Shown: positions 1 through 11,808 of the stretch, piece by piece
How the letters are laid out: each line of letters starts with the position of its first letter
Numbering within the stretch: the first letter of the stretch is position 1
Source of the DNA: Muscardinus avellanarius
Lineage: Eukaryota > Chordata > Mammalia > Rodentia > Gliridae
Reading direction: 5' to 3'
DNA length: 64,000 nucleotides
Assembly: GCA_963383645.1 (NCBI GenBank)
Contig: OY726557.1
Location: forward strand, 129,103,174-129,167,173
Made by a program: the position numbers and the translations under genes
The notes under the pieces: generated by a model
What the model was told of the DNA's origin: nothing
What the model saw: the letters and a program-made list of their open reading frames with translations, nothing else
Database searches by the model: none

Positions 1-863
1 ATTATTTGGAGTTTACTCAGCACCACCAAACAAAGTATGTAAATGTAAAGTTGACAGATGAAAAACAACCTCAAGAAGGGATTATAACAACCTCCCTGGG
101 ATTATAGCTCAATTCGAGTCTCCATTCTTCACATGCAGAGACAGATGTGAAGCGCTGTTTAACTTATAGGAAACCAGCTGTGCCTGCTCCATGAGGCGCT
201 TCAGCCCCAAAATGGAGCTGGAGTAAGGTAGACAGTTCTGGTGATGACGCAGACTTGCCTCACATCTCATCTATCTGGATTGGCTCCCGTACAACAAAGT
301 CTTTCTTCCTTTGAGTCAGTGAGCAGGAGAGAAGCAAATCCCACATGTGTGACGTGCCAGGAGGCGCCATGTAATCAGCGAGGCCTGTGAGACGTGTTCA
401 AGAGCTCGCTCGGGGGCTGGAAATGATAGGTAATGATAGGTAACGTGGAGAATGGAGAAAGTAGAAACCATATAGAAGTTACCGCTTAATGGAAATATAT
501 TTCATCAGGTTGATCAGAAACATGTGTTTTCCCCAGATTGGGAAACCATCGTGAAAAACTCTATCAGAGAAAGGCCTTGGGTGGGAAGCGCCACCAGGGA
601 ACCATGGAAGGAGGAGGGTGCAGCTGGGTGGGGAGCTGGCAGCAGAATGTGGGAGGAAGAACAAAAGGCCGTCAACTCTCTTGTGGCAGGTTCCCAGGAG
701 AGCGTCCTTTCCAGGAATTACAAATTCTAAATAATGTTGAGAGTTTCTAAAAAATCAAAAAGAACATGGACTTTTCTTTCAGGGAATTCCACAGCATTGA
801 GTGAGAAACCAACTGGCTGCAACTATTCCAAACCCTAAAAGGCCCAGCATGCTCATATACACC
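1..863. other. Unique intronic sequence, no feature recognised
   Basis: No SINE, LTR or credible exon is visible. A short direct repeat of ATGATAGGTA lies near 423-443. Position within ETS1 (minus strand, downstream of exon beta) implies intronic DNA between exon beta and the common exons. Confidence 0.5.
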
Positions 864-919
864 CTTTCCTTTCCTTTCCTTTCATTTCCTTTTCTTTCTT
901 TCTTTTTTTTTTTTTTTTT
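864..919. repeat. Polypyrimidine tract, CCTTT repeats then poly-T
   Basis: Imperfect CCTTT units grade into CTTT and an uninterrupted T run. This could be the tail of a degraded minus-strand retroposon, but no SINE body is recognisable beside it. Confidence 0.75.
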
Positions 920-1149
920 GAGTAGTAATGCTTTCTCCCATAGAGAGCATATTTTTATTGAATTGACCTAGCATAAGGTGGCAATTCTAAATAAATGTTT
1001 CTGCTCCCAAATAGCCCACACAAAGACCTGAAATTTCTTACCAAGCAGAAAGCTGGGTGTCCTCAAAATATAAAATACACTTAAACTCTAAAACAACTGG
1101 GAAGTAATGTAATAGAATTAATGCATAATCTTGGGCAGTAGATAGAAGA

Positions 1150-1309
1150 GAAGAAAATTGCAGGTTCAAAGACAACCTCGGCAAGTTAGTAAGACCCTCA
1201 GAAACTTAGTGAAACTCAGAAAAATAAAATAAAAAGGGCTGGGGATGAGGGGAGCTCAAGGGTAGAATGCTCCTGCGTTCAATTCTCAGTATCAAAAAAA
1301 AAAAAAGAG
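1150..1309 (+). mobile_element. 5'-truncated B1-dID SINE
   Basis: Begins within the B1 half (GCAGGTTCAAAGACAACC), continues through the AAAATAAAATAAAA linker to an ID monomer (GGGCTGGGGATGAGGGG ... TTCAATTCTCAGTATC) and ends in an A tail. Confidence 0.85.
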
Positions 1310-1359
1310 TTTGAGTTTGAAATTTATCCCTCCTCATCTCTTAGTCTTCTGTCATCAGT

Positions 1360-1492
1360 AAGCTTCAATTTCTTCATCTATAGAGAACTGACAAAAGTAC
1401 CCAGTTCACCCAGAAATGAACACAAGTGCCAAGCGCTGCGCTTTGCACTGCACCCAACAGAGAATGAGCACTCAGTAAGTATGGCGGCAACT
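1360..1492 (+). mobile_element. Probable degraded MIR SINE
   Basis: TTTCTTCATCTATAGAGAACTGA followed 90 bp later by GAGCACTCAGTAAGTATGG follows the order of the MIR core and 3' end. It is strongly diverged. Confidence 0.45.
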
Positions 1493-1499
1493 CGTTGCT

Positions 1500-3319
1500 A
1501 TTATCCATTTTAAAAATCAAAGCTGTGACTTTGGATCTAGTGAGCCTAAACTCCTCACGAATATCAATCTAACCCATGGCACATGGGTCTTCATGAAGAG
1601 ATCAGGCTGAGGCATCCCCTCTTGGTATACGCCAATAAAATTATGATATTGTGACAAAGATAATTGTGGGTCTAAGCGAGTAAGTCACACAAATCCTGGA
1701 CATCACTCCTCTTGGATAAAAGGGGATTAATCCTCATCACAGAGATGTGAGAGAGACAGTGGAAGTTCAAAACATGTGCACAGCTGCACTACAAATTAGC
1801 AGCAAAGAAACATGGCCCTTCAAGGACTTTTCGAGTCTTGGGACCTCTCCTCTCTGGGTTGCCGATTTGACACCCATTCGATGATTTTGTGCGACTTGAA
1901 CAAAATAAGATCTTCTTAAGCACCTGGCCTCACCTTTCGACTTTCTAGCTGCTATAAATCTGAACCCCTTCCCTTCTCTAATTCTGTCACACATACATTG
2001 TAGTGACAGAATTCTGGACCCATGCCGAACCCTCTCCAAACTTGGACTCACCACCTGGAATTCACATGAAGTTTTACTTGCTGATTTGCCTACCTGGGCT
2101 GACCACTGCCCAGAGAACCTAGGAGGAGGTCTCTCACCTTGTCCCTTGGGCTGTATGGCTGCTCCTAGCAGGGCCCTCCAGCAACCCAGATTTTGCTATT
2201 TACAAGGCATCCTCTACATAATTTGCATTCTAGCACTCCCATGGCCTGGCGCTGGGCCATCCAGCCTGGCAGCATGGAACACGCGTAGTCTCCTGAACTA
2301 GTTGCCCGCTCTATTTTGGCAAGACGAATGCTGTATTGTTGGGAAAGCAGAGTTAATTGGTTTTCTGAGGGTGTTGAGTTAAGTCACCCCACCTCAATTC
2401 CATGTCGATGAAAGTGTAACTTTGCCCTTTCCAACAGCCATAGCAAATAAACGATGGGGAAATACTCCAAAGCGCACATGGCTGGGTCCTCTGGCTCTCC
2501 TTTTCTTTTCTTTTTCTTTCTTTTTTCTCTTCCCAGTGACTTTGGGGAGGTTTGGGCAGTGATCCTGCATACACAATACTGTTCTTGTTCTTCTTTTCTC
2601 TACAGAGCAGCCTTGAATAGCTCTGTCTAAAATTATAAGCAGGGGCAGCCCTAGGCTCCAAGAGATCAGAGCCCTCATGCTGGGCCTGAACAAAGACCCT
2701 GCTTTTCCCCAACAATTAGCCCTGCAAAAAAGGACATCTATCTCCCTCTATTAAAACCACCACGTGCCTTCAAGTCACCCCATTGTAAAGCTAATTAAAT
2801 AACACGCCTCTCTCCCCATGCAGGTCTCCTGATTAGCTTTCCTCAGTCCTAAACCTCAGCAAAGAGCCTAGAGATAAATGGGCCAATGTTCTATTCCTTA
2901 TAAGCCCATCCCCATCTCCCATTAGCCATAGCCCTTGCTTGAAAAACCATCCTTATCAATATCTTTGAGTTCATCTGGCTCCTCTTTTATCCACAGCTCT
3001 GACTCCAGTCACCTCTAGCTCAAAAGAGTAGACCAAACCGATATTCTTCATCACAATGTAAAATGTTGGGGGGGGGGGGAGCACCCACATTACAGTCCAA
3101 AAATGCTACTGCTGCCATTACCCGGGAGAGTTTGCAAAGGACTTATACCCATATTCCCGGGACCAGGGAAGATGGACTCAAGGTGGACATAGGCAGCTCA
3201 GCACAGGGAAAGCTCAGACTTGTATGAAAGGGCAGGCACAGGCTCCTGGAGAACTAGGATGAAGAAAGCAGAAATAAGAAAAAAATGCTTAAAACATAAT
3301 GAAGAAATAGCAAGCTACT
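1500..3319. other. Unique intronic sequence
   Basis: No recognised element. It contains a pyrimidine-rich run (about 2500-2536) and a 12-base G tract (3068-3079). The open frames here are short and unlike known proteins. Confidence 0.45.
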
Positions 3320-3790
3320 CCTCAGGTTAAACTCCTTCAGACTCCTTACTACAAAGCAGATAAAGTTCAAGCAAAGCCCCAAAGGCAAAACTGGTCTTGT
3401 CCACTGTTTGACCTCATGTCCACTTCCTTCCCACAGAAGAACCTGACAATCCAACCATCCTGGACTTGCTGGAATCTGGGGTCTTCACTTTTTCATGTAC
3501 TTTTGCAGACGCTTCCCCTTTCTGAAAATCCCTGGTTTACCTGCCTCACTCCACTGTCAAGATTCAGCAACAAACATCACCTCTCCTGTGAAAGTTCCCA
3601 GGCCTTCCCAGATGAAACCAGACACTCCCTCCTCTGCTTTCTCACATACAGGCTTCTGCGGCAACACTTACTATATCACTGGAAATAATCGGCTCCCTCA
3701 AGGGCAGAAACCACATTCAACTCAAATGTGAATGTCTAGCTTAAAACACAGAGACTTAGACATGGTGAACACTTCATTAATGTTGGGAGA
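3320..3790 (+). mobile_element. L2-type LINE 3' fragment
   Basis: The segment follows the L2 3' region in order: AACTCCTTCAGACTCCTTAC, TCACCTCTCCTGTGAAAG, CTCCCTCCTCTG, CCCTCAAGGGCAGAAACCA and finally GAACACTTCATTAATGTT. It is diverged and has no coding capacity. Confidence 0.65.
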
Positions 3791-6700
3791 AGAGAGACCT
3801 GAAGGCAAGATGTCATAAAGATGATAAGGCATGAATGATGTGTGAGGGGATGAATGAAGGAATGTCATCCATTGTATACTAAAAGAGATCTGAGATAGTA
3901 AGTGCAGACCCTACTCCAGCACCACTCCACATGGTCTTTGCGCTTGGAAAAGGATATTATTTTTTTAATGGTGCTGTTCTATTTAAAATTGTCAGGTTCC
4001 ATATTCATGCATGCACATGTATAAACACCCTGTCCTTCTCATATACAATTGTCCAAATATTAAAAGGTGGAAGGAGACCAGGCCAACCACTTTCTCAATC
4101 TGCTTAAGAGTTCTGGAGCTAACCTCTTTAAACCAACTCCAGTCTTTGAGGTTTCTCATTCATTTCATCTTTAGATCCACCCAAACTTTTTTTTCCAAAT
4201 GTTCTTAAGAAGAGTCTTGAGTAGATAACTAATTTGTAAAGCAATACCATATGCCATTTAAGTCTCTTACAACATTCGCATGGCCCTCACAATTAGCAAT
4301 AGAAAATAAAAAGTCAAAGCACTTGGCTTTAAAATGGATTTTGAACTCTGCCAAATTCCCAAACATTTAAAAACAGCCAAAATCATTGAATGATTTCCAT
4401 TTATAATATATAAAGCCTTGTAGCAAAAGACACTGCCTGATGATTCTTGTATAATATCCCTTGTGTGTGCTTGGTGACAACTGGGGTCAGGTCTCACCTT
4501 GTTACTTTACCGTTGCCACTTCAACTTTTAAAAAGGTGTGTTTCTCTAATATCGATGGGTGCCTTTCTTACAGAAAAAGAAATCGAGGCCTACAGCAACA
4601 GGGGGAGATTCCATGATTAGTAAGTTAATAAATAATCATATCAGTAAAAGAGTTTCCTAACCCCCAAGCTGAGAGCAAGGGAGAAAACTCTCATTCACTT
4701 GGCAGTCACTTTGTTCTGGCAAGCTTCCTACACGCTGAAGTGGAATGCCCACTTTATAATGATCATAATGGATTGAAAGCCGTAAAATTAGACTCTGGCT
4801 GGCAGTAAGCTCTTTATTACTCTCTTTTACCATGGCACGCTTCCATTCTCAGACACTGCCTTAAGGAAGCCCAAGCCAAGACCTTTAAGACATATAGAAA
4901 ATAAGACAATAAACAAAGACAAAGAGATCTGAGTTTTCATATGGATCTGTCTCTTCAAGGTATGGCTCAGCATAAATACAAAGCAGCCATTGAACATTAG
5001 GCCTGCAAAAGTCACCCCTGATAATTTTTCAAGGACAGATCAAATACCTACACTGCAGAAATAAACTGTTATAATAAGGAAAACAAAACGTGGTCAAAAG
5101 AGAAGAAGCATTGGAAATATATATAAGAATGAATGTCGTTCATTGTATTACTCCAAGAGAAATATCAGATGCATAAAAACAGTAGACTTTAATCAAAGAG
5201 TAAGAACAGAAGAAATTTGTATTGCAAACATGAGCACTATCATGGGGATATTTGGTACAAAAATTAAGTACCTTGGGTAAACACAACATTATATTATATC
5301 CTAGATAACAGCATACATTGTGTGAGCTGGAAGTGACTATTTTCTGAGTCCACTTGGAGTGTTGAGCAGGGTTAAAAGACATAATATAGACAATCAAGAC
5401 ACATAAGACACCTCCCATTAGGGGGAAGAAGAGTTGAGAATTGCCTATAGGGAGCAGCATGCTGACAGTCCATGTCTATACATTTTCGGTCAGCAGCTTA
5501 CTTCAGGGTAAGCAATGAATTCAGGGTAAGCTGGCCATGTAATTCTGCAAATGGGATTCCGTGGAAGAGCAATTAGGAAAAGACTCACTTCACACTATCT
5601 TCACAGAGTTTGGGTCATTTGAAATCTTTTATGTATCCAATCTCAGACTTCAGTGTGAATAAGCACCTTTTTTCTTTCCTCTGATTTAATAACAGTGATG
5701 CTCCACCTGGTCTAGCATGGCAGGCGGCAAAGCACTTGTATGGGTGTCATTTCAGAGCATCTTTTAGCAATGCCAAAAAGGAGGGCAAGGCTCTCGAGCT
5801 CTGCACATGCAGCATCTGTCCTGGGTGTAGAGACTCTCTCTCAGATGTTGTGTGTAACTCTGACCCGAGTCAGCTTGGATGCTGAAGATACAACAAAATA
5901 CTGAAGATGCGCGTTGGCGCCACGTTTTCAAATCATGTCTGTGTCCAAAATCACTCTCACCTACTATCTGAAGACCTACCAAGTCTTTTGTCATTGTCTT
6001 TGGGATAGCTTATTAGACCTTTTATCATTTCAGTAGCATAAACCATCGGAGTCATTATTTTTCCACCAAGAAAGAGTGTGTAGGGGGAAGGGAAGGAAAG
6101 GCAGGGGGTGGCGGATGATGCAATCAACACAAATTCCTACCATCTCCACTCAGAATAGGAGTAAGCAGAGCTGTCCTTGGGAGGTGGGTTCAGTAGGATT
6201 TCCAGCCTTGCATCTGCCTGAGTTCTACAATGGAGCAGAGGAGGGATGAAATGAAATCACAGCTGGGGACTAGGGGAAAGAGAGCAGAGGCAGCTCCCTT
6301 CCCATGGGAACTAAGGGGCGAGGGAAACTGACACGAAATAAACTCCTGCACCCAGAGCTTTCAAGTGCGCTGCGCCTCTCCCCGCAGCTGCAGCAAGAGA
6401 ACACTGGGAAGTCTCCGAAAGAGGAACAGCTGGCCACAAAACATGCACTACTAGTCAATTCTTTTCCCACTTATACAAGTCTATTGGAATTTTGTAGTAA
6501 CATGTTCCAATAGAGAGTTCAGAAAAAGTAGGCCAAGGCATTACAAACACACGAACAATATATTTTAGGAAATGTCCCACTGTTCTAAAGCCATGTACCA
6601 TAAATTGTTCAGCAAAGGGCAAGTGAGCATGTGCAAGAAGAGAGAGAATCAGACAGGAGGAAGACATGGGGAACAATTTTAGGCAGAGCATCTATTGACT

Positions 6701-7279
6701 CCTCCAGTATAATGGTTCTACTTTCCTCGGATGCACCGTGTTTATTCCTTCAAAATGCCCAAATTGAATATATCAATTTTATTAAACCTCTTGTCTTGAT
6801 ACCCTCAGTAGACTCAGGCTGGTTAGCTGCTAGCTGTTAGCGACTTTCTCTGCAACTCATCAAAGCTAAGGAAAGTGAAAAAATATCAATATTAATATCT
6901 TAGATACAAGAACTTGCCTCAAGTCAGACCGATATTGATTCCTAAAAGTAGGATGAAATTATCCTAAAAATGTCTGCTGACTTCTTTGAGTTCAAATAGG
7001 CTGGGGAAACTTCAAAATTAAATACTGTTTGTTTGGGCTTCATTGTAATGCAGGAGGTAAGGGGAGGGTGTTGATGTTTCTATTTAGAGATGAGGAAATT
7101 GATAACCATTCAACATAACTAGATTTGCAGATTTGGCATTCTTCACAAATTGCAAACATAATGGCTGCTTTGTGTTGCTTTTTCCTGGCTACCATTATTT
7201 CACAGACATTACCCAAGGTCCCGCACCATGTTTCAAAAGGAGGCTAGAGACTCAGGCTCACCTGAGCCCATATTCAGGG
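3791..7279. other. Long repeat-poor intronic stretch
   Basis: About 3.5 kb without squirrel SINEs, which is unusual for this window. No exon is recognised. The purine-rich block at 6080-6110 and the segment at 6280-6440 are the most GC-rich parts. Low SINE density is compatible with regulatory constraint, but nothing here shows that directly. Confidence 0.45.
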
Positions 7280-7447
7280 TCTGTTGCTTACAGTGTAAAG
7301 TTTTGGCAAATTACTTCAACTATGTAAAGCTCAGTTTATTCGTCTGTAAAATGGAGTTAATAATAATTCACAGGATTTTTTGGTAAGATTTAAATACGGT
7401 AGTGTATGAAAAATGTTTGGCAGTGTCTAGCTCAGATTAAGTAGCAA
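7280..7447 (+). mobile_element. MIR SINE
   Basis: CAAATTACTTCAAC, CTCAGTTTATTCGTCTGTAA, AATGGAGTTAATAATAATTC and TTGGCAGTGTCTAGCTCAG appear in the order of the MIR consensus. Confidence 0.8.
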
Positions 7448-7455
7448 ATGGCAGG

Positions 7456-7457
<2 letters not shown>

Positions 7458-7497
<40 letters not shown>
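7458..7497. repeat. (AC)n microsatellite
   Basis: Uninterrupted CA dinucleotides, about 20 units, immediately after the MIR. Confidence 0.97.
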
Positions 7498-7498
<1 letters not shown>

Positions 7499-7871
7499 AA
7501 GCTACCTTTGAACTCAGGTAACCTCAAAATACTCATTTTCTATCTAGAGCAATATTTAAGAAATACTTAACACAAACAATTATTTATGCCATAAATCAAA
7601 AAAGCAGTTCATAAATATAGGTGGTCTATGTATTTAAAAATCTCTATCCACAAGAACAGCCAGAAAATGGAAAAAAAGTCTTAAGAATGTGAAAACAACC
7701 CTATATATGTGTATAAGAAAGAAATTATACCTTATTTCATACAGTGCAAAAAAATGAACTCAAAGTAGATTACAGACTTAAATGTAGGAGGTAATTCTAC
7801 ACAGCTATTCCTGTTTAAAAAAAAAAAAAAGGAGTAAATTTTCACAACCTGTAGCAAGCAATAATTTATTT

Positions 7872-8092
7872 TCCTTTTTTTTTTTTTTTTTCTTTTTCTT
7901 TGTGGTACTGAAGATTGAGCAGCAGGGATATCCTACCTATCTCCCCGGTCCTATTTTATTTTGTGTTTTTAAACAGGGTCAAAATACAAAGTTCACCTCA
8001 CTAAATTGCTGAGGGTAGCCATGAACCTGTGATCCTTCTGTCTCAGCCTCTCAAGTACTGGGACTACAGGTATGTGCCACCACTCCTGACTG
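7872..8092 (-). mobile_element. B1-dID SINE inside the L1
   Basis: Read on plus: T tail, GTGGTACTGAAGATTGAG (ID), then CTCACTAAATTGCTGAGG and GTCTCAGCCTCTCAAGTACT (B1). It is diverged, so an older copy. Confidence 0.85.
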
Positions 8093-8308
8093 TAGATGAT
8101 AATTTTTTAGTTACTACACCAGAAATGATGGAAGCAAAGACATATATTTAGATAAATTAGGCTACATAAAAACAAATTTCTTTTGTGTGTGCTGCACAAA
8201 TTATAACATAAAGAAAGTGAAAAGATGATTGACAATATGGAAGAATATATTTGCAAATTACAAACCTGATATGAAAATTCTATCCAACCCATATAAAGAA
8301 CTCTAACA

Positions 8309-8430
8309 ACTAGCCAGACAAGGTGGTACATACCTCTAATCCCAAATCTTGGGAGACTAAGACAGGAGGGTGGCAGTATAGATGCCAGGCTCAGAGATTT
8401 AGCAAGCCTTTTTTCAAAATAAATTTTAAA
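8309..8430 (+). mobile_element. B1 monomer without an ID half
   Basis: TAGCCAGACAAGGTGGTACA through TTTCAAAATAAATTTTAAAA. The ID half is missing and another SINE follows directly at its A-rich end. Confidence 0.75.
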
Positions 8431-8622
8431 AGCCAGGTGTAGTGGTGCATGCTTGTAATTCTAATACTTGGGAGGCTAAGAAAGGAGACTCACAAGTTCA
8501 CAGCGAGCCTCAGCAACTTAGTGAGGCCCTGTTTCAAATTTAAAAGAATAAAAAATAGGGCAAGGAGTGTAGCCTGGAGGTTGAATGCCCCTGGGTTCCA
8601 TCCCCAGACCTGCAAAAAAAAA
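8431..8622 (+). mobile_element. B1-dID SINE
   Basis: GCCAGGTGTAGTGGTGCATG start, B1 body, AAAAGAATAAAAAATA linker, ID monomer ending GGGTTCCATCCCCAGACC, then an A run. Confidence 0.9.
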
Positions 8623-8627
8623 TAGAA

Positions 8628-8690
8628 TGAAACAGGGCTTGGGATGTAGCCTGAAGGTAGAACATCTCTGGGTTCCATCCCCAGTACAAA

Positions 8691-8725
<35 letters not shown>

Positions 8726-8820
8726 ATTGAATACAAAATAAAATAAAAAAAGAGCCAGAAGTGTAGATCAGAGGTAGAACGCCCCTGGGTTCAATTCCTA
8801 ATACCAAAACAAACAAACAA
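8628..8820 (+). repeat. Two extra ID monomers with an (AAAT)n spacer
   Basis: Downstream of the preceding SINE come a second ID unit (about 8630-8685, GGGCTTGGGATGTAGCC ... CCATCCCCAGTAC), an (AAAT)n microsatellite (8688-8727) and a third ID unit (about 8752-8808). Together they form a B1-ID-ID-ID chain. Confidence 0.8.
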
Positions 8821-8896
8821 AATTCTTATCACGTAATATTAAAAAGTTAATCCAATTAAAAAATTAGTCAAAGATTTTAATAGTCATTTCTCCAAA

Positions 8897-8898
<2 letters not shown>

Positions 8899-8934
<36 letters not shown>
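8899..8934. repeat. (AT)n microsatellite
   Basis: Eighteen uninterrupted AT units lying inside the L1. Confidence 0.97.
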
Positions 8935-8937
<3 letters not shown>

Positions 8938-9205
8938 CAATAAATCTGTGAAAATAATGCTAGACATAATTAATCATTAAGGAAATGCTAATCAAAACCA
9001 CAGGAAAATAATATTTCACATTTGCCACAGGGCTGTCATCAAAAAGAAAGACAAAAATATTGGAGTATGAAGAAGTTGGAACCGCCATATATTCTTGATG
9101 GGGATGGAAAAGACTTTTGTCAGTTCTGTCAATAGTTACCCATACAATCATACATGACCCAACAAAGAGAGATGGAAATATGTTCAGGCAAAAATGTGGA
9201 CATGA

Positions 9206-9392
9206 AGCCGGGCGTGGTGTCACACTCCTGTAATCTCAGTACTTGGGAGACAAATAGGAGGATCGCAGGTTCAAGGCCAGCTTCAGCAACTTAATGAGAC
9301 CCTATCCCAAAATACAAAGTAAAATAGGGTTGGGGATATAGCCAAAGGTAGAATGCTTCTGGGTTCAACCTTCAGTGCCAAAAAAGAAGAAA
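9206..9392 (+). mobile_element. B1-dID SINE inside the L1
   Basis: AGCCGGGCGTGGTGTCACAC start, B1 body, ID monomer ending GGGTTCAACCTTCAGTGCC, A tail. Confidence 0.9.
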
Positions 9393-9522
9393 ATGTGAAC
9401 ATTTTTCATAGCAGTATTATTTATAGTAGCCACAAAGTAGATAAAACCTGCATGCCCATAAATGAAATCGAAATGCCCATAAATTAAACGTGGCATAGCC
9501 ACTTAATGGAATATTATTTGGG

Positions 9523-9750
9523 TTTTTTTGTTTTTTGTTTTTTGTTTTTGTGGTACTGGAGGTGGAACCCAGAGGCTTTCTACCTCCAGGCTGTACTCCC
9601 AGACCTATTTTATATTTTATTTGGAAACAGGGTCTCACTAAGTTGCCAAGAGCCTCACTAAGTAGCTGAGGCTGGCTTCGAACCTACATGATCCTCCTGT
9701 CTCAGCCTCCCAAGCACGGGGATTACAAGCGTGCGCCACCACGCCCGGCT
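9523..9750 (-). mobile_element. B1-dID SINE with target-site duplication
   Basis: The complete minus-strand element is flanked by TTATTTGGG at 9514-9522 and 9751-9759. The duplicated site belongs to the surrounding L1, so the SINE is younger. Confidence 0.93.
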
Positions 9751-10110
9751 TTATTTGGGGGTTTAAAGAGAAATGAAGCAGTGATCCATGCTACAATGGA
9801 TGAACCTCGAAAACAGCATGCTAAGTGGAAGAAGCCAGTCACTAGAGGCCACAGGTGGCACGCCTCTATTTATATAGTAATTTATAAAGATAGAAATCAA
9901 ACCAGTGGTTGCCAAGATACAAGGATGGGAAAAAAGATGGAGAATGGAGACTAATTACTAATGGGTATGGGATTTCTTTAGAGAGAAGACAAAAAATGTG
10001 AGAGAAGACAAAAAATGTTCTAAAAATAAACCGTGGTGATGGTTGCACAATACTACTTGAATTGTACATTTTAAATGGTTAGCCTCAATGTAATTGGTTT
10101 AAAAAGTAAA

Positions 10111-10569
10111 ACAACTTTGCTTTTCCAGAAGTGAAGGTAAGACAAATTTTTTTTTAAATGGTGGAGGAATTTCCTATTCCCGAGTGCAGTCTGCCGGGTG
10201 GGGTCCACGAACAACATCTTAAGACCATCACCTAACCAAAGTTCAGTGGAAAAAGTCTAACATGTCTGTGACCTTCTTTTCTAAACTTCCTAAGAGTCTT
10301 AGAGAGAGACTGCCCAGGGAAGTCCAAATGGAACCTAAAAAAAATTATCCCCTGGCTTTGTAGACATCACGAACACTAATGAAGGAGGAGTCACAGAGCC
10401 AGGAATAGAATGTCTCACCCAGTTTGAGAGGGCCCAGCAAAAAAGCCTAAACTTGTCTCCAAAGGCCGGCAGGAAGGCCAGAGGGAGACCAGCTAGGGGC
10501 AGGGAGGTACAATCAGCACAGGGTAGAGGGGGAAAGAATTACAATGGTCTAGGATGCATTAAAAGAGCC
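10111..10569. other. Unique intronic sequence
   Basis: No repeat or exon recognised between the L1 end and the next SINE. Confidence 0.4.
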
Positions 10570-10580
10570 AGATGATCACT

Positions 10581-10807
10581 TTTTTTTTCTTTCTTTCTCT
10601 TTTTGGGGGGCAGTACTGGGGTTGGAACCCAGGGGCATTCGACCTCTAAACTATGCCCCAGCCCTATTTTTTATTCTCTATTTTAAAACAGGGTCTCACT
10701 GAGTTGCGAAGGGCCTCACTAAGTAGCTGAGGCTGTCCGTGAACCCAGATCCTTCTGTCTCAGCCTCCCAAGTGCTGGGATTACAAGTGTGCACCACCAC
10801 GCCCAGC
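10581..10807 (-). mobile_element. B1-dID SINE with target-site duplication
   Basis: A full minus-strand copy, flanked by AGATGATCACT (10570-10580) and AGATGACCACT (10808-10818) with one mismatch. Confidence 0.93.
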
Positions 10808-11002
10808 AGATGACCACTAAACACCAGGAAAACCCCTTGCCAATCAAACTCTGTCCTCGTTCTGTTGACCAAATTTGGAGAAATGAGTGTTCTTCCAGGT
10901 AAACTCCCTCAACCCTCACTTTCACAGAATCGGGAAGCCACAGAAGGAATCTTACTACATTGATTTCTAATTATTAGTAATTAATAAATCAATTTACTTA
11001 TT

Positions 11003-11306
11003 TATTGTGGTACTGGGTATTGAACCCAGGAGAATTCTACACCTGAGACACATTCCCTGTCCAATATTATTTTTTGAAGATTTAAATAAGTTTATTAGAA
11101 AGATAGAAATACAGAAAATAGAAACACAGCTCCATAACCAGACTGGCACGGAGGGGTGACTCGAAATGAATACAGCCCCAATATTATTTTTTACTTTGAA
11201 ACAGGTCTTATGAATTATTGAGGGCCTTACTAAATTGCCAAGGCTGGCTTCAAACCTGCAGTCTTTCTGTCTCAGCCTCCCAAGTGATTACAGGTGTGTG
11301 CCACCT
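11003..11306 (-). mobile_element. B1-dID SINE interrupted by a retrocopy
   Basis: The ID half (TGGTACTGGGTATTGAACCC) and B1 half (ACTTTGAAACAGG ... CAGCCTCCCAAGTGATTACA) are separated by a 102-bp insert at the linker. Without the insert it is a normal copy. Confidence 0.85.
11076..11177 (-). pseudogene. Short 5'-truncated retrocopy of a polyadenylated transcript
   Basis: On the minus strand this 102-bp insert ends TCTAATAAACTTATTTAAAT shortly before an A run, so it has a polyadenylation signal about 20 bases from the tail. It is bracketed by CCAATATTA plus six T at 11061-11075 and 11178-11192, a target-site duplication with tail. It is not a SINE. It looks like the last ~100 bases of an mRNA 3' UTR copied by L1 machinery. 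The source gene is not recognised. Confidence 0.65.
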
Positions 11307-11394
11307 TTTTCTCTTCTTACCTCTGGTCAGTAGCAGAAACTTTCCTCTCATCCTCTCCCCTCTCTCCCCACCTACCCCCACACCATAGGGCTCA

Positions 11395-11530
11395 TCCAAC
11401 TCTGCTGTGCATGGATGTGTCTATTAGAGCTCCCTGTCCAGGCCATATTCATGCTCCTTGAAGACCAAAGTGCCACCCTACTCTGTAGCCCAATACCTCA
11501 TGCAGAATAAAACCTCAATAAATATGAAGA
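11395..11530 (+). mobile_element. Possible L2/MIR 3'-end fragment
   Basis: CATGCTCCTTGAAGACCAAA followed by CTCAATAAATATGAAGAA resembles the L2 or MIR 3' end. Short and diverged. Confidence 0.3.
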
Positions 11531-11771
11531 AAACGATGCTTTACTATAACCAAAACCCTCAGTCAGTCAAAAACGTAGAGTTCCCTATGATCCAATTAAG
11601 AACCAAGACACCAACTGCCCCTCTACTACAATGAATTGGAACAACCAATACATTAATACCAGTCAAATTGTCTGCTCTGTGGCAAGTACTGAGCTAGGAA
11701 TTAGGGATGCAGAAATAAATAGCAGTGTCTCTTGGCCTGAGGGGGAGAGGAACCATAATCCATAATATCCA

Positions 11772-11772
<1 letters not shown>

Positions 11773-11806
<34 letters not shown>
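11773..11806. repeat. (CA)n microsatellite
   Basis: Uninterrupted CA units in otherwise unique sequence that runs on to about 12565. That unique stretch has no recognised exon. Confidence 0.96.

Positions 11807-11808
<2 letters not shown>

Larger units (their letters stand above)
7600..10110 (+). mobile_element. Old L1 LINE, 3' part of ORF2 and 3' end, split by later insertions
   Basis: Unique-looking segments between SINEs join into one L1 ORF2 3' region: GGAAATGCTAATCAAAACCA (about 8981), CATAGCAGTATTATTTATAG (about 9409), ATGGAATATTATTTGG (about 9506), GATGAACCTCGAAAACA (about 9799) and CTAAGTGGAAGAAGCCAGTC (about 9820). This is the usual order in mammalian L1. Five SINE bodies, extra ID units and an AT microsatellite interrupt it. 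The frame is broken throughout, so the copy is dead. It probably belongs to an old L1M-type subfamily. Confidence 0.8.

Noticed and set aside
8490..8816. Open frames repeatedly encoding peptides such as GIEPRGILPLSYTP
   Set aside because: These are antisense translations of the ID monomer and recur at every SINE; they are not genes.
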